From NCBI RefSeq assembly GCF_001672815.1, contig NZ_LZKK01000107.1:1-64000 (forward strand): DNA of 64,000 nucleotides, in the 5' to 3' direction. The notes beneath the pieces were generated by a model. That model saw only the letters and a list, made by a program, of their open reading frames with translations. It did no database searches and was not told the origin of the DNA. Numbering within the stretch: the stretch's first letter is position 1; each line of letters begins with the position of its first letter. A program made the translations under genes and the position numbers. This DNA comes from Mycobacterium sp. E796 (lineage in GTDB: Bacteria > Actinomycetota > Actinomycetes > Mycobacteriales > Mycobacteriaceae). Shown in pieces: positions 9,811 to 20,416 of this stretch.

Positions 9811-11571
9811 ATGGCCGCGACCTCGAGCGTCACCGCCTCCGACGGCGTCGCCTTGGCGGTGCACCGCTACACCGAGATCGACGCGACGCGCCCGACCATC
9901 CTCGCGATTCACGGCTGGCCCGACAACCACCACCTCTGGGACGGCGTGGCGCACGAGTTCGATGAGCGCCACGCCGGCCGCTACAACGTGGTGGCCTACG
10001 ACGTCCGCGGCGCCGGCGAATCATCCCGTCCCGCAAAGCGATCCGGCTACGCCTTTGCGCAGCTGGTGTCCGACATCGGCACGGTGATCGACAGCCTGGG
10101 TGTCGGGCCGGTGCACCTGCTGGCCCACGACTGGGGTTCGATCCAGGCCTGGGCGGGGATCACCGACGACTCGGTGATGGCCAAAGTTGCGTCGTTCACG
10201 TCGATTTCGGGGCCGCACCTGCGCTACGCGGGCAGGTTCCTGCGCTCGGCGCGAACCCCGCGGGCCGTCGGCCAGGTCGCCAGGCAGCTGATGGGATCGA
10301 TCTACATCGCGTTCTTCCTGTGTCCCGGCGTGCCGGAGCTGGCGTTTCGCTCGCGGCTGGGCGTGAAAGTCCATGAGGCCCTTGAGCGCATCGGCCGGAC
10401 GAGCACGCGCAGCCGGCGAGAGCGGCCGCCGCGGTCCATCCCCGACTACGTCAACGGGCTGGGCCTGTACCGCGCCAACATGCCCGGGCCGATGCTGCGG
10501 CCCGGCCCGGAGCTGCCCAAGACCACCGTCGCCGTCCAGACCCTGGTACCGCGCAAGGACATCTTCGTGACGCCCGCGGTGCAACGGTTCACCGGCGCGA
10601 TTCCCGAAGAGGGGCGGGTGATTCCGATCGAGGGCGGCCACTGGGTGGTGACATCGCGCCCCGAGGTGATCGCCCGGCTGACCGCCGAGTGGGTCGACCA
10701 CACCGTCGGCGGCGGCGCCGCCGGCTCGGTGGTGCGCGGCGGACCGCGCGAGGTCGGCGGCAAGCTCGCGCTGGTCACCGGGGCGGGCGCGGGCATCGGC
10801 CGGGCCACCGCGCTGGAGCTGGCCCGGCGCGGCGCCCGCAAGGTGCTGATCGTCGACCGCGACCTGGCCGCCGCCAACGACAGCGCGGACGCGGTGCGCG
10901 CGGCGTGCGCCGAGGCGGCGGTGTACCAGGTCGACGTCAGCGACGAGTCCGCCATGAACGACCTTGCCGCGCAGGTGTTTAACGAGCACGGTGTGGTCGA
11001 CATCCTGGTGAACAACGCCGGCATCGGGATGGCGGGCCGGTTCCTGGAGACCAGCTCGGCGAACTGGGACGACATCCTGGGCGTCAACGTCCGCGGCGTC
11101 ATCTCCGGCAGCAGGGCGTTCGCCGCGCAGATGGTCGAGCGCGGCGAGGGCGGCACAATCATCAACGTGGCGTCGGCGGCGGCGTTCGTCCCGTCGAAAT
11201 CCATGGTCGCCTACGGCACCACCAAGGCGGCGGTGCTGGCGTTCAGCGAATCGCTGCGGGCCGACCTCGCCGACGAGGGCATCTCCGTCACGGCCGTCTG
11301 CCCGGGATTCGTCAACACCAACATCGCCAAGAGCACCGTCTACGCCGGCATGAGCGCCGAACAACAGGAGCGTGCCCGGGAGAAGGCCGACGCGGCGTAC
11401 CGGCGCCGCAACTACACGCCGGAGGCCGTGGCCAAGGCGATCGTCCGGGCCGTCGAGACCGGCCCCGCCGTGCTGCCGATCGCCGCCGAATCCCGGATCG
11501 GCTACGCGCTGCGCCGCATCAGCCCGTCGGCGCTGCGCCTGTTCGCCCGCTACGACATCCGGCAGAGTTAG
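9811..11571 (+). CDS. EphD-like alpha/beta hydrolase - short-chain dehydrogenase fusion
   Basis: A 586-residue two-domain protein. The N-terminal alpha/beta hydrolase (about 1-300) shows the epoxide-hydrolase type HGWPDN oxyanion element (residues 34-39), nucleophile motif HDWGS with Asp107, and a C-terminal GGHW histidine. The C-terminal short-chain dehydrogenase (about 315-586) has TGAGAGIGRA, NNAGIG and the YGTTK catalytic pair (Tyr468, Lys472). The same architecture is found in mycobacterial EphD, which acts on oxygenated lipids and is linked to mycolate metabolism. This looks like a paralogue, not EphD itself, since its neighbours differ. A plausible chain is epoxide or ester opening followed by alcohol oxidation. 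Confidence 0.85.
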   Translation: MAATSSVTASDGVALAVHRYTEIDATRPTILAIHGWPDNHHLWDGVAHEFDERHAGRYNVVAYDVRGAGESSRPAKRSGYAFAQLVSDIGTVIDSLGVGPVHLLAHDWGSIQAWAGITDDSVMAKVASFTSISGPHLRYAGRFLRSARTPRAVGQVARQLMGSIYIAFFLCPGVPELAFRSRLGVKVHEALERIGRTSTRSRRERPPRSIPDYVNGLGLYRANMPGPMLRPGPELPKTTVAVQTLVPRKDIFVTPAVQRFTGAIPEEGRVIPIEGGHWVVTSRPEVIARLTAEWVDHTVGGGAAGSVVRGGPREVGGKLALVTGAGAGIGRATALELARRGARKVLIVDRDLAAANDSADAVRAACAEAAVYQVDVSDESAMNDLAAQVFNEHGVVDILVNNAGIGMAGRFLETSSANWDDILGVNVRGVISGSRAFAAQMVERGEGGTIINVASAAAFVPSKSMVAYGTTKAAVLAFSESLRADLADEGISVTAVCPGFVNTNIAKSTVYAGMSAEQQERAREKADAAYRRRNYTPEAVAKAIVRAVETGPAVLPIAAESRIGYALRRISPSALRLFARYDIRQS

Positions 11572-11581
11572 GGATTCCGCC

Positions 11582-12658
11582 GTGCCCGAGAGTATTTGGG
11601 GAAGCAGGCCCGTCGACCTCTACGGCCGGCGCGACCGCGACCGCCTCGGCACGATGCTGTGGGGCGTGCGGCTGTGGTTCGGCGGATTCGCCGCGGTCTC
11701 GCGGTGGCAGCAGTCGCGGGTGAAGCCGGTGCCGCGGGCCCTGCGCGCGGTGATCACCAAGCGCGAACTCGTCGCCCCCGACGTCGTCGCGCTGACGCTG
11801 GCCGACCCGGACGGCGGATTGCTCCCGTCGTGGACACCGGGCGGGCACATCGACGTGCAGTTGCCCTCGGGCCGGCGCCGGCAGTACTCGCTGTGCGGCC
11901 CGCCCGGGCGGCGCATCGACTACCGCATCGCCGTGCGCCGGATCGCCGACGGCGGAGGCGGTTCCATCGAGATGCACGACGCCTTCGCGGTGGGGGACAC
12001 GTTGGTGTTCGAGGGCCCGCGCAACGCGTTCTACCTCGGCACCGCCGAGCGCGACGTGCTGTTCGTCATCGGCGGCATCGGGGTGACGCCCATCCTGCCT
12101 ATGATGCGGGCGGCGTCACAGCGCGGAATCGATTGGTGCGCAATCTATGCCGGAAGAAGCCGCGAGTACATGCCGTTCCTGGACGAGGTCTCCGCGCTGG
12201 CCGGGGACCGGCTGACGGTCTGGGCCGACGACGAGCACGGCCGCTTCGCGGGTGTCGACGACCTGCTGGCCGGCGCCGGCCCGACGACGGCGGTGTACGT
12301 CTGCGGGCCGACGCCCATGCTGGAGGCGGTGCGCGTGGCGCGCAACGAATTCGCCGGCGCGCCCTTGCATTACGAGCGATTCAGCCCGCCGCCGGTGGTC
12401 GACGGCGTGCCGTTCGAGCTGGAGCTGGCGCGCTCGGGACGAGTGCTCAGCGTGCCGGCGAATCGTTCGGCGCTCGACGTCATGCGTGATCTCGATCCGA
12501 CCACCCCGTACTCGTGCCAGCAGGGGTTCTGCGGAACGTGCAAGGTCAAAGTGCTTGGCGGACAGGTCGATCACCGCGGCCGCGTGGCCGTCGGCGACGA
12601 CGAGATGGTGGTCTGCGTGTCGCGGGCCAGCGGCGATCGGCTGGTCATCGACGCGTAA
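11582..12658 (+). CDS. Ferredoxin-type oxidoreductase (FNR + plant-type 2Fe-2S)
   Basis: A 358-residue reductase of the phthalate dioxygenase reductase/vanillate demethylase reductase type, similar to Rv2776c. Order: flavin-binding barrel with RRQYSLCGPP (about residues 98-107), NAD(P)-binding domain with FVIGGIGVTPILPM (about 162-175), then a C-terminal plant-type 2Fe-2S ferredoxin domain with CQQGFCGTC (Cys312, 317, 320) and a fourth Cys at 345. It should pass electrons from NAD(P)H to an oxygenase. Candidate partners nearby are the Rieske oxygenase at 13.9 kb and the metal-dependent hydrolase. The GTG start is tentative; an ATG 72 bases downstream is the alternative. Its 3' end overlaps the convergent acetyltransferase by 14 bases. 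Confidence 0.83.
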   Translation: MPESIWGSRPVDLYGRRDRDRLGTMLWGVRLWFGGFAAVSRWQQSRVKPVPRALRAVITKRELVAPDVVALTLADPDGGLLPSWTPGGHIDVQLPSGRRRQYSLCGPPGRRIDYRIAVRRIADGGGGSIEMHDAFAVGDTLVFEGPRNAFYLGTAERDVLFVIGGIGVTPILPMMRAASQRGIDWCAIYAGRSREYMPFLDEVSALAGDRLTVWADDEHGRFAGVDDLLAGAGPTTAVYVCGPTPMLEAVRVARNEFAGAPLHYERFSPPPVVDGVPFELELARSGRVLSVPANRSALDVMRDLDPTTPYSCQQGFCGTCKVKVLGGQVDHRGRVAVGDDEMVVCVSRASGDRLVIDA

Positions 12659-13157
12659 GCCGGTAGCCCACGTGGGCCACCTTGATGCCGGGCAGCGGCT
12701 CCCAGTCGAGGGTCCGGCCGTCGACGCGAAAGTTGTTCTTCTCGTAGAAGCGGCGCGCCTTGTCGTTCCGCACCGCGGCCCACAGGATCACGTCACCGGA
12801 CGGGTGCGCGCTCAGGATTTCGTCGAGGAGGCGGCGGCCGATGCCGTGCCGCTGGCTTTCGTCCGCGATGTACAGCGCGTCGATCTGGACGGCGCCCCGT
12901 TCGTCGGGGTCCGGCCCGAAGATGGCGACGCCCAGCGTCCGGCCACCGGACTCGGCGACCCACATCCGCCAGCCGTCGCGGTTCAGCGTGTGGGGATAGA
13001 TCTCGGCGACCCAGCGCTTCGGCGGACCCAGGATGTCGAGCAGTGGCGGCGTGAGTATTCCGTCCCAGGACCGCCGCCAAACCGGGTAGTGCATCTCCGC
13101 GACGTCGGCGAAATCGTCGGGCGTGGCTTCGCGGATCCGGATGTCGAGGGCCTCCAC
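12645..13157 (-). CDS. GNAT-family N-acetyltransferase
   Basis: A 170-residue single-domain GNAT acetyltransferase, matching the position of Rv2775. The acetyl-CoA binding motif A is seen in YIADESQRHGIGRRLLDEIL (about residues 97-116), and the C-terminal part has FYEKNNFRVDGRTL, the usual beta6-beta7 region. The acceptor substrate is unknown. The GTG start at 13157 lies 6 nt from a TAGCCT box (13164-13169 on the minus strand), indicating a leaderless mRNA. Convergent with and overlapping the reductase gene by 14 bases. Confidence 0.85.
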   Translation of the reverse strand: MEALDIRIREATPDDFADVAEMHYPVWRRSWDGILTPPLLDILGPPKRWVAEIYPHTLNRDGWRMWVAESGGRTLGVAIFGPDPDERGAVQIDALYIADESQRHGIGRRLLDEILSAHPSGDVILWAAVRNDKARRFYEKNNFRVDGRTLDWEPLPGIKVAHVGYRLTRR

Positions 13158-13173
13158 ACGTCAAGGCTAAGGG

Positions 13174-13815
13174 TCAACGGTCGGGCCGTCGCTCCAGATA
13201 GGCGGCCAGGGCGTTCGTCAGACCGCGCCGGGCCATGTCCAGGTCGGCGTACGAGCCGAGCTGGCGCTCCGAGACCAGCCCGCGCATCGCGCCGGGGATG
13301 AGCGCGGCCACCTCACGCACCCGGTCCGGGTCCACATCCAGGCCGGCGAAGGCGTTCTGGCACGTCTCGAGCCAGCTCTTGCCCCAGGAGAACAGCTCGG
13401 CCGCCGTGCGCGGGTAGAGGCGTTCGAGCTCGCGGGGGTCGCGGGGGAGCGCGGCCCGCAGGTTTTCGATGGCGCGGGAATCCGCCGACGCCAGGCCGCG
13501 GTAGAGCGTGTCGATGATGGCGCCGACGCGCTCGCGCAGCGGGGCGTCGGGGTGTTGCGGCTCCGACAACACCGAGAACGTGGCGGCGCGCCGCTCGGCG
13601 GTGCGGTGCAGCACGGCGGCCCAAAAGCCGTCGGTGTCGCCGAATTGGTATTGCACCGCACCCCAGGTGGCGCCGATGTCCTTGGCGATGCGGTTGGCCG
13701 ACACCGACCCCGGCTCGCCCGAGGCCAGCGACTTCAGCGCGGCCTCGAGCATGCTCTCGCGCGTCGCGTTGCCGCGCCGGTTGGGGCGCCGCCCGGCGAC
13801 CTTGGTTTCGGTCAC
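13174..13815 (-). CDS. TetR-family transcriptional regulator
   Basis: A 213-residue TetR-type regulator. The N-terminal DNA-binding domain (about 16-62) has the helix-turn-helix SANRIAKDIGATWGAVQYQF, followed by an all-helical ligand-binding domain ending in a two-Arg tail. It is divergent from the Rieske oxygenase gene with a 58-bp gap, the classic arrangement for a regulator of the neighbouring catabolic operon. The GTG start is placed 6 nt after a TAGGCT box (minus strand, 13822-13827), so the transcript is probably leaderless. The ligand cannot be inferred. Confidence 0.87.
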   Translation of the reverse strand: MTETKVAGRRPNRRGNATRESMLEAALKSLASGEPGSVSANRIAKDIGATWGAVQYQFGDTDGFWAAVLHRTAERRAATFSVLSEPQHPDAPLRERVGAIIDTLYRGLASADSRAIENLRAALPRDPRELERLYPRTAAELFSWGKSWLETCQNAFAGLDVDPDRVREVAALIPGAMRGLVSERQLGSYADLDMARRGLTNALAAYLERRPDR

Positions 13816-13873
13816 CCGCCTAGCCTAACATTTTCATAGAGGGTACTCTGATTCGGCGAGGAGGGATGCCCCC
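13816..13873. promoter_or_regulatory. tetR / Rieske oxygenase divergent promoter region
   Basis: The two starts are 58 bp apart. The plus-strand -10 candidate TACTCT (13844-13849) forms the right half of the short palindrome AGAGGGTACTCT (13838-13849), so a repressor bound there would block the oxygenase promoter. A strong purine-rich ribosome binding site GAGGAGGG (13858-13865) precedes the ATG at 13874. The minus-strand box AGCCTA (13822-13827) serves tetR. That the TetR protein binds the palindrome is inference. Confidence 0.5.
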
Positions 13874-14854
13874 ATGGCCAAGCCGCCGCTGTCGATGAAG
13901 CCGACCGGATGGTTCCAGGTCGCCTGGTCCGACGAGATCGGCGCCGGCGGCGTGCACAAGATGAAGTACTTCGACCAGGAGATGGTCGCCTGGCGCGCCG
14001 AATCCGGCGCCCTCACCGTGATGAACGCCTACTGCGAGCACCTCGGCGCGCACCTCGGCTACGGCGGCAAGGTCGTCGGCGAGGTGCTGCAGTGTCCGTT
14101 CCACGGCTGGCAGTGGAGCGCCGAGGGCCGCAACGTCTGCATCCCGTACCAGGATCGGCCCAACCGCGGCAGGCGAATTCGCACCTATCCCGTGGTGGAG
14201 CGCAACCAGTCGGTCTACATCTGGCATGACGTCGAGCGCCGCGAACCCTTCTTCGACGCGCCCGACGTATTCGCTTCGTTCGACGACGGACGCAGCGCCG
14301 ACGACTACTACCCGCAGCAGCGGCTGTATCGCCCCGGGCTGGAGCTGCACCCGCAGTACGTGCTCGAAAACGGTGTGGACTTCGCGCATTTCAAGTTCGT
14401 GCACAACACGCCGATCGTGCCGGTGTTCACCCGCCACGACTTCGCCGACGCGGTGTCCTTCGTCGACTTCACCATCACGTTCGAGGGCGATGACGGGCAG
14501 AAGATCGAGGACGTCAACAGCGGCGTGGAGGCGATCAACGGCGGGTTGGGCGTCGCGGTGACCAAGAGCTGGGGGATGGTCGACAACCGCACCATCTCCG
14601 CCGTCACCCCCGTCGACGAATCCACCTCCGACGTCCGGTTCATGGTCTACATCGGGCGCGCGCCGGGCAAGGATCCGGCGCGGGCCGAGTTGAGGGCGGC
14701 CGAATTCGGCCGCGAGGTGATCCGGCAGTTCGAGCAGGACATCGAGATCTGGCAGCACCAGCGCTACTCCGACCCGCCCGCGCTGGCTCCCGACGAGTAC
14801 GAAGGCTTCACCGCGATCCGCAAGTGGGCCAAGCAGTTCTACCAGGAAGGCTAA
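13874..14854 (+). CDS. Rieske 2Fe-2S non-heme iron oxygenase
   Basis: A 326-residue oxygenase alpha-subunit-like protein. The N-terminal Rieske domain has C54-x-H56 and C74-x2-H77 in CEHLGAH and CPFHGW. The catalytic domain shows the mononuclear iron motif around NGVDFAHFKFVHNTP, with Asp169, His172 and His177. The closest well-known relatives in mycobacteria are the KshA-type steroid hydroxylase oxygenases, but the identity of the substrate is not visible. It needs a reductase; the FNR/ferredoxin protein at 11.6-12.7 kb is a candidate. It lies 6 bases upstream of the following dehydrogenase gene and is probably controlled by the divergent TetR protein. Confidence 0.88.
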   Translation: MAKPPLSMKPTGWFQVAWSDEIGAGGVHKMKYFDQEMVAWRAESGALTVMNAYCEHLGAHLGYGGKVVGEVLQCPFHGWQWSAEGRNVCIPYQDRPNRGRRIRTYPVVERNQSVYIWHDVERREPFFDAPDVFASFDDGRSADDYYPQQRLYRPGLELHPQYVLENGVDFAHFKFVHNTPIVPVFTRHDFADAVSFVDFTITFEGDDGQKIEDVNSGVEAINGGLGVAVTKSWGMVDNRTISAVTPVDESTSDVRFMVYIGRAPGKDPARAELRAAEFGREVIRQFEQDIEIWQHQRYSDPPALAPDEYEGFTAIRKWAKQFYQEG

Positions 14855-14860
14855 GCCAAA

Positions 14861-15940
14861 ATGAATGCACCGATCCGCGTCTTCCAGGTGGCTTCCGGAA
14901 ACGTCGGTTCCGAGATGATCAAGCGCATCGCCACGCAGCCGGACCTGGAACTCGTTGGTCTGCACTGCTATTCGCCCGAGAAGATCGGGCGCGATGCCGG
15001 CGAGCTCGCGGGCATCGCGCCCAACGGCGTGACGGCCACCGGCACCGTCGAGGAGATCATCGCGGCCAAGCCGGATGTGCTGACGTTTCACGGCGTCTTC
15101 CCCGACGAGGACCTCTACGTCAAAGTGCTTGAGGCGGGCATCAATATCGTCACCACGGCCGACTGGATCACCGGCTGGCACCGCGACACGAACCACCCGC
15201 ACCCGTCGGGCAAGCCGGTGACCCAGCTGCTGGCCGAGGCCGCCGAGAAGGGCGGCGCGACGTTCTACGGCACCGGCATGAACCCGGGCCTGAACCAGAT
15301 CCTCGGCGTGGTGTGCTCCGCCGACGTGGCCGACATCGAGAACGTCACCACCATCGAGTCCGTCGACGTGTCGTGCCACCACTCCAAGGACACCTGGCTC
15401 GAGGTGGGCTACGGCCAGCCGGTCGACGATCCATCGATCCCGTCGAAGCTGGAGAAGTACACCCGCGTCTTCGCCGACAGCGTGCTGATGATGGCCGACT
15501 GCTTCGACCTGCCGCTCGACGAGGTGAAGTTCAGCTACGAGCTCGGCGCCTGCACCAAGGACGTGGACCTGGGCTGGTACACGCTGCCCAAGGGGTCGCT
15601 GGGCGGCAACTACATCAAGTACCAGGGCATGGTGGACGGGGTGCCCCGCGTCGAGACGCACCTGGAGTGGCAGATGACCCCGCACACCGACCCGAGCTGG
15701 AACATCAAGGGCTGCTACATCACTCAGATCAAGGGCGACCCGTGCGTCTACAACAAGCACATGATCTTCCCCAAGCCCGGCGTCGACCTGTCCAACCCGG
15801 ACAACTTCGCCTCCATCGGCATGACCGTGACGGGCATGCCCGCCCTCCGGGCGATTAAGTCGGTGGTGGCCGCGCGCCCGGGACTCATCACCAGCGCCGA
15901 CCTGCCGCTGCGCGGGTTCGCGGGGCGGTTCAAGACGTAG
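14861..15940 (+). CDS. DapB-like NAD(P)-dependent dehydrogenase (amine dehydrogenase type)
   Basis: A 359-residue protein with a DapB-like N-terminal Rossmann domain (FQVASGNVGSEMIKRI, residues 8-23). It belongs to the group annotated as dihydrodipicolinate reductase-like or 2,4-diaminopentanoate-dehydrogenase-like in mycobacteria. It is much longer than true DapB (245 residues) and lacks its DAPSGTA motif, so it is not the lysine-pathway enzyme; a true dapB lies 2 kb downstream. It is co-directional with the Rieske oxygenase gene at a 6-base distance and probably acts on the product or a related metabolite. Function otherwise unknown. Confidence 0.75.
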   Translation: MNAPIRVFQVASGNVGSEMIKRIATQPDLELVGLHCYSPEKIGRDAGELAGIAPNGVTATGTVEEIIAAKPDVLTFHGVFPDEDLYVKVLEAGINIVTTADWITGWHRDTNHPHPSGKPVTQLLAEAAEKGGATFYGTGMNPGLNQILGVVCSADVADIENVTTIESVDVSCHHSKDTWLEVGYGQPVDDPSIPSKLEKYTRVFADSVLMMADCFDLPLDEVKFSYELGACTKDVDLGWYTLPKGSLGGNYIKYQGMVDGVPRVETHLEWQMTPHTDPSWNIKGCYITQIKGDPCVYNKHMIFPKPGVDLSNPDNFASIGMTVTGMPALRAIKSVVAARPGLITSADLPLRGFAGRFKT

Positions 15941-15949
15941 GCGGGCGGG

Positions 15950-17326
15950 TCAAGGCGCCTCGCCGTCATCGTCGTCATAGTCATCGAAGAGGCGTTCCGG
16001 GTGGTGATAGTCATTGGTGCGCGGTTGCCCGCGGTCCAAATGGGGCGGTGGGATCCACTCGGTGCGGCCATCAGGGAGTTTTCTTGTCCGCCAGCCTTTT
16101 TCGATGAGCTTGTGATCGGGCGTGCAAGCGAACGTGAGCTTGTCCACGTCGGTCATGCCGCCGGCGGCCCAGTCGTCGACGTGGTGGACCTCGGACCAGT
16201 AGCCCGGCACGTCGCAGCCGGGATGCGTGCAGCCGCGGTCCTTCGCGTAGAGGACGATGCGCTGATCCGCTGACGCTATTCGCCTTGACCGGCCCAGATA
16301 CAACGGCCGATTCGAGTGTTCGTCGAACACCGCAAGATAGTGGTAGGCGTGGCTGGCCATCCGGATCACGTCGCGCATGGGCAGCAGCGTCCCGCCGCCC
16401 GTCACGGCTCGGCCCGCGGCGGCGGTCAGTTCCCGCAGCGTGGTCGACACGATGACGGTCACCGGCAACCCGTTGTGCACGCCGAGTTCGGGGTCGCCCA
16501 GCCGGCTACGCAGCAGCGCATTGAGCGCGTCGTGCTGGCGCTGGGCGTGGCTGCGGGTGTCCCTGCTGGCGAACTCCTCGGCGGGCTCGCCATCAACGCA
16601 GGGGGTTTGATCGTCCGGGTTGCACATCCCGGGTGCCGCGAACCGCGCCAGCCACGCATCGATGTTGGCGCGCAACTCCGGCGAAGCCACCAGCTTCCCG
16701 ACGCTCATCCCGTCGGTGCGCTGACCGCACCAGGTGAAACTGCGCTGGCGGGCCCGGTCGGAATCGGAGAACTTCCCGTCGGGATTGATCAGCAACGCGC
16801 ACCGGTTCGCGACCCCTTGCAATTGGTCGGGGCGCAACTTCAACGCCTGGCGAACCAGGAATCGCTCGGTCTTCTCCACCGTTTCGACCGGCACGGCGTC
16901 CGGCAGTTCGTGAAAGAACGTCTGAATCACCCGCAGGTGCTGCCCGTCGAGCACGCCGTCTCGCCATGCCTCGGCCGTCGCCGGCAGCTCGGGCGGCAGG
17001 TCCTGACCGGTCAGGGTCACGCGCGGAGAAAGCTGTTTGACGTCGCGCACGCGACGGGCGGCCTCCGCGTAGCTGATCCGAAGCCAGTCAGCGACCACCT
17101 TGTGGATCGGTCCGCCGATGTCGGCGGAGTCCTCATCGGCGAGGCCGGCGATCACGTCGTGGCTTACCGCGACCTGGCGGCGGCGCGACGCTTCCATCTG
17201 CTCCAGCGCGCGAAGCCGGACGATCGGGCTGAGGGTGCCGAAATTCAGCCCGGCGACCTTCGCCGTGGCCGCGTGCAGCTCGTCCAGCGCGGCGGACACC
17301 TCGGCCGGAAACTCCATCGAACTCAT
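15950..17326 (-). CDS. 13E12-family DUF222/HNH endonuclease-domain protein
   Basis: A 458-residue member of the mycobacterial 13E12 repeat family. An N-terminal DUF222 helical region (about 40-300) precedes a C-terminal HNH nuclease domain with CTHPGCDVPGYWSEVHHVDDW (about residues 363-383; zinc-binding Cys pair and catalytic His-His) and the final His of CTPDHKLIEKGW. The family is multi-copy in mycobacterial genomes and often carried near mobile or variable regions; in M. tuberculosis such copies act as phage integration targets. The start ATG 17326 is 6 nt from a TAGCAT box on the minus strand. Its cellular role is unproven. The gene is intact. Confidence 0.87.
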   Translation of the reverse strand: MSSMEFPAEVSAALDELHAATAKVAGLNFGTLSPIVRLRALEQMEASRRRQVAVSHDVIAGLADEDSADIGGPIHKVVADWLRISYAEAARRVRDVKQLSPRVTLTGQDLPPELPATAEAWRDGVLDGQHLRVIQTFFHELPDAVPVETVEKTERFLVRQALKLRPDQLQGVANRCALLINPDGKFSDSDRARQRSFTWCGQRTDGMSVGKLVASPELRANIDAWLARFAAPGMCNPDDQTPCVDGEPAEEFASRDTRSHAQRQHDALNALLRSRLGDPELGVHNGLPVTVIVSTTLRELTAAAGRAVTGGGTLLPMRDVIRMASHAYHYLAVFDEHSNRPLYLGRSRRIASADQRIVLYAKDRGCTHPGCDVPGYWSEVHHVDDWAAGGMTDVDKLTFACTPDHKLIEKGWRTRKLPDGRTEWIPPPHLDRGQPRTNDYHHPERLFDDYDDDDGEAP

Positions 17327-17425
17327 GTTCGAATGCTATCCGGCGCCGCCCACACCGGCTATCGAAAAAACGCGTTCCTGTGGATCAATTCCGAACTGTG
17401 GATAAAGCCATTTCCGAGGGAAATG

Positions 17426-19088
<1,663 letters not shown>

Positions 19089-19092
<4 letters not shown>

Positions 19093-19544
19093 GTAAGACG
19101 CTGCTGATCGTGCACCACACGCCGTCCCCGCATATGCAGGAGATGTTCGAGGCCGTGCTGTCCGGCGCCACCGATCCCGACATCGAAGGCGTCGAGGTCG
19201 TGCGACGGCCCGCTCTCACCCTCGCGCCCGCCGACGTGCTCGGGGCCGACGGCTACCTGCTCGGGACCCCCGCCAACCTAGGCTACATGAGCGGCGCCCT
19301 CAAGCACGCGTTCGACGTCTGCTACTACCCATGCCTCGACGCGACGCGCGGGCGACCGTTCGGCGTGTACCTGCACGGCAACGAGGGCACCGAGGGTGCC
19401 GAGCGGGGCATCGAGGCCATCACCACCGGGCTGGGCTGGGCGAAAGTTGCTGAAACCGTGGTGGTTTCGGGCAAGCCCAGCAAGGCCGACCTGGAATCGT
19501 GCTGGAACCTCGGCGCGACCGTCGCCGCTCAGTTGATGGGTTGA
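19089..19544 (+). CDS. Flavodoxin/NADPH-dependent FMN reductase-like protein
   Basis: A 151-residue flavodoxin-fold protein (Rv2771c-like). The N-terminal FMN phosphate loop region is TLLIVHHTPSPHMQEM (residues 3-18), and DGYLLGTPANLGYMSGALKHAFD (contact loop around residues 56-78, with LLGTPANLGYMSG) is characteristic of NAD(P)H-dependent FMN reductases and WrbA-like proteins. It likely binds FMN and transfers electrons in the cytosol; its partner is unknown. GTG start overlapping the previous gene. The 3' end overlaps the convergent thioesterase gene by 16 bases. Confidence 0.82.
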
Positions 19545-20377
19545 TCGAACGAAGCCGGCATGAACGCGTCCGCGGGTTGGGCCAGCGCCAGCGCCGTGCT
19601 GGAGCCGAACGGCCCGTGCCGGTCGAAAAGGATCGCGGTGCCCGTGGCCACACCCGCGGTGCCGTAATGGCTCTGGGCCGCCAGCCCGAGGAACTGGCCG
19701 TCCGGCAGGCGGCTCGCGGTGACGGTGTAGTCGGCGTTGATGTAGCGCAAACCCCCAGTGCCCCAGTGGGTCAGCGAACTCGTGATGTCTCCGACGAACG
19801 CCAGCCGAACCAAGGGCGTGAGCGGGAAGCCCTGCACCATCGGGCGAAACAGCCGCGTCCAGGCGAACTTCTGGGAATGGGCCTGTTCCCACTCGCCCGC
19901 TGCGATGCCGGGGCTGCCCGAGAGGGTGGCCCCGTACCCCCAGATCAGAAACGGCATGTCGGCCGGGAAGCCGTCGGAGTCGGCCGGAAGCGGCGGCATC
20001 TCGACCGGGCCGGACCACACCTCTTGCTCGGGGTGCTCGCCCCGCCGCAGGAACAGTGAGCTGGCCCGCGCCACGATTCGCCCGTTCTGCACCAGCGCGG
20101 CGTCGACGAGTTTGATGCGCCGGCCTTCGCGCTGCACCGAGGTCTCGATCCGCACCGGTTCGGGCAGCACCGGGCGCAGCAGGTCGACCGTGATGCGCGC
20201 GGGCTGAAGGTCGGGGTCGATCCCGGATCGCTCGATGCCGAACGCCAGCAGGCCGCCGACGTTTTGACCTCCCAGCGCCGTGCCCCAGGGTCCTCGCGTC
20301 AGCGGGCCGGGCAGATAGGAGTCGCCATCGACAGCGAAGAACGCCTCGGGCATGATGGCGGAATCCTCGATGGTCAC
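19529..20377 (-). CDS. Acyl-CoA thioesterase, double hot-dog type
   Basis: A 282-residue protein of the thioesterase-like family that has two hot-dog domains in tandem (TesB-like). The first half has the segment LTRGPWGTALGGQNVGGLL (about residues 24-42), typical of mycobacterial acyl-CoA thioesterases; the second half holds the conserved LPDGQFLGLAAQSHYG (about residues 232-247) that corresponds to the active-site region. It would hydrolyse acyl-CoA to free acid. GTG 20377 is preferred to an ATG 24 bases further in because a TATCGT box lies 7 nt upstream (20385-20390 on the plus strand as ACGATA). It is divergent from the acyl-CoA ligase gene. Confidence 0.78.
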   Translation of the reverse strand: MTIEDSAIMPEAFFAVDGDSYLPGPLTRGPWGTALGGQNVGGLLAFGIERSGIDPDLQPARITVDLLRPVLPEPVRIETSVQREGRRIKLVDAALVQNGRIVARASSLFLRRGEHPEQEVWSGPVEMPPLPADSDGFPADMPFLIWGYGATLSGSPGIAAGEWEQAHSQKFAWTRLFRPMVQGFPLTPLVRLAFVGDITSSLTHWGTGGLRYINADYTVTASRLPDGQFLGLAAQSHYGTAGVATGTAILFDRHGPFGSSTALALAQPADAFMPASFDQPIN

Positions 20378-20416
20378 CGCTATCACGATAGGACAGGAGG
20401 ATAATAAGGATCCGGC

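Noticed and set aside
15950..17326. 13E12/HNH gene as part of an active mobile element
   Set aside because: No flanking repeats, transposase or integrase are seen; it appears as a stand-alone family member.
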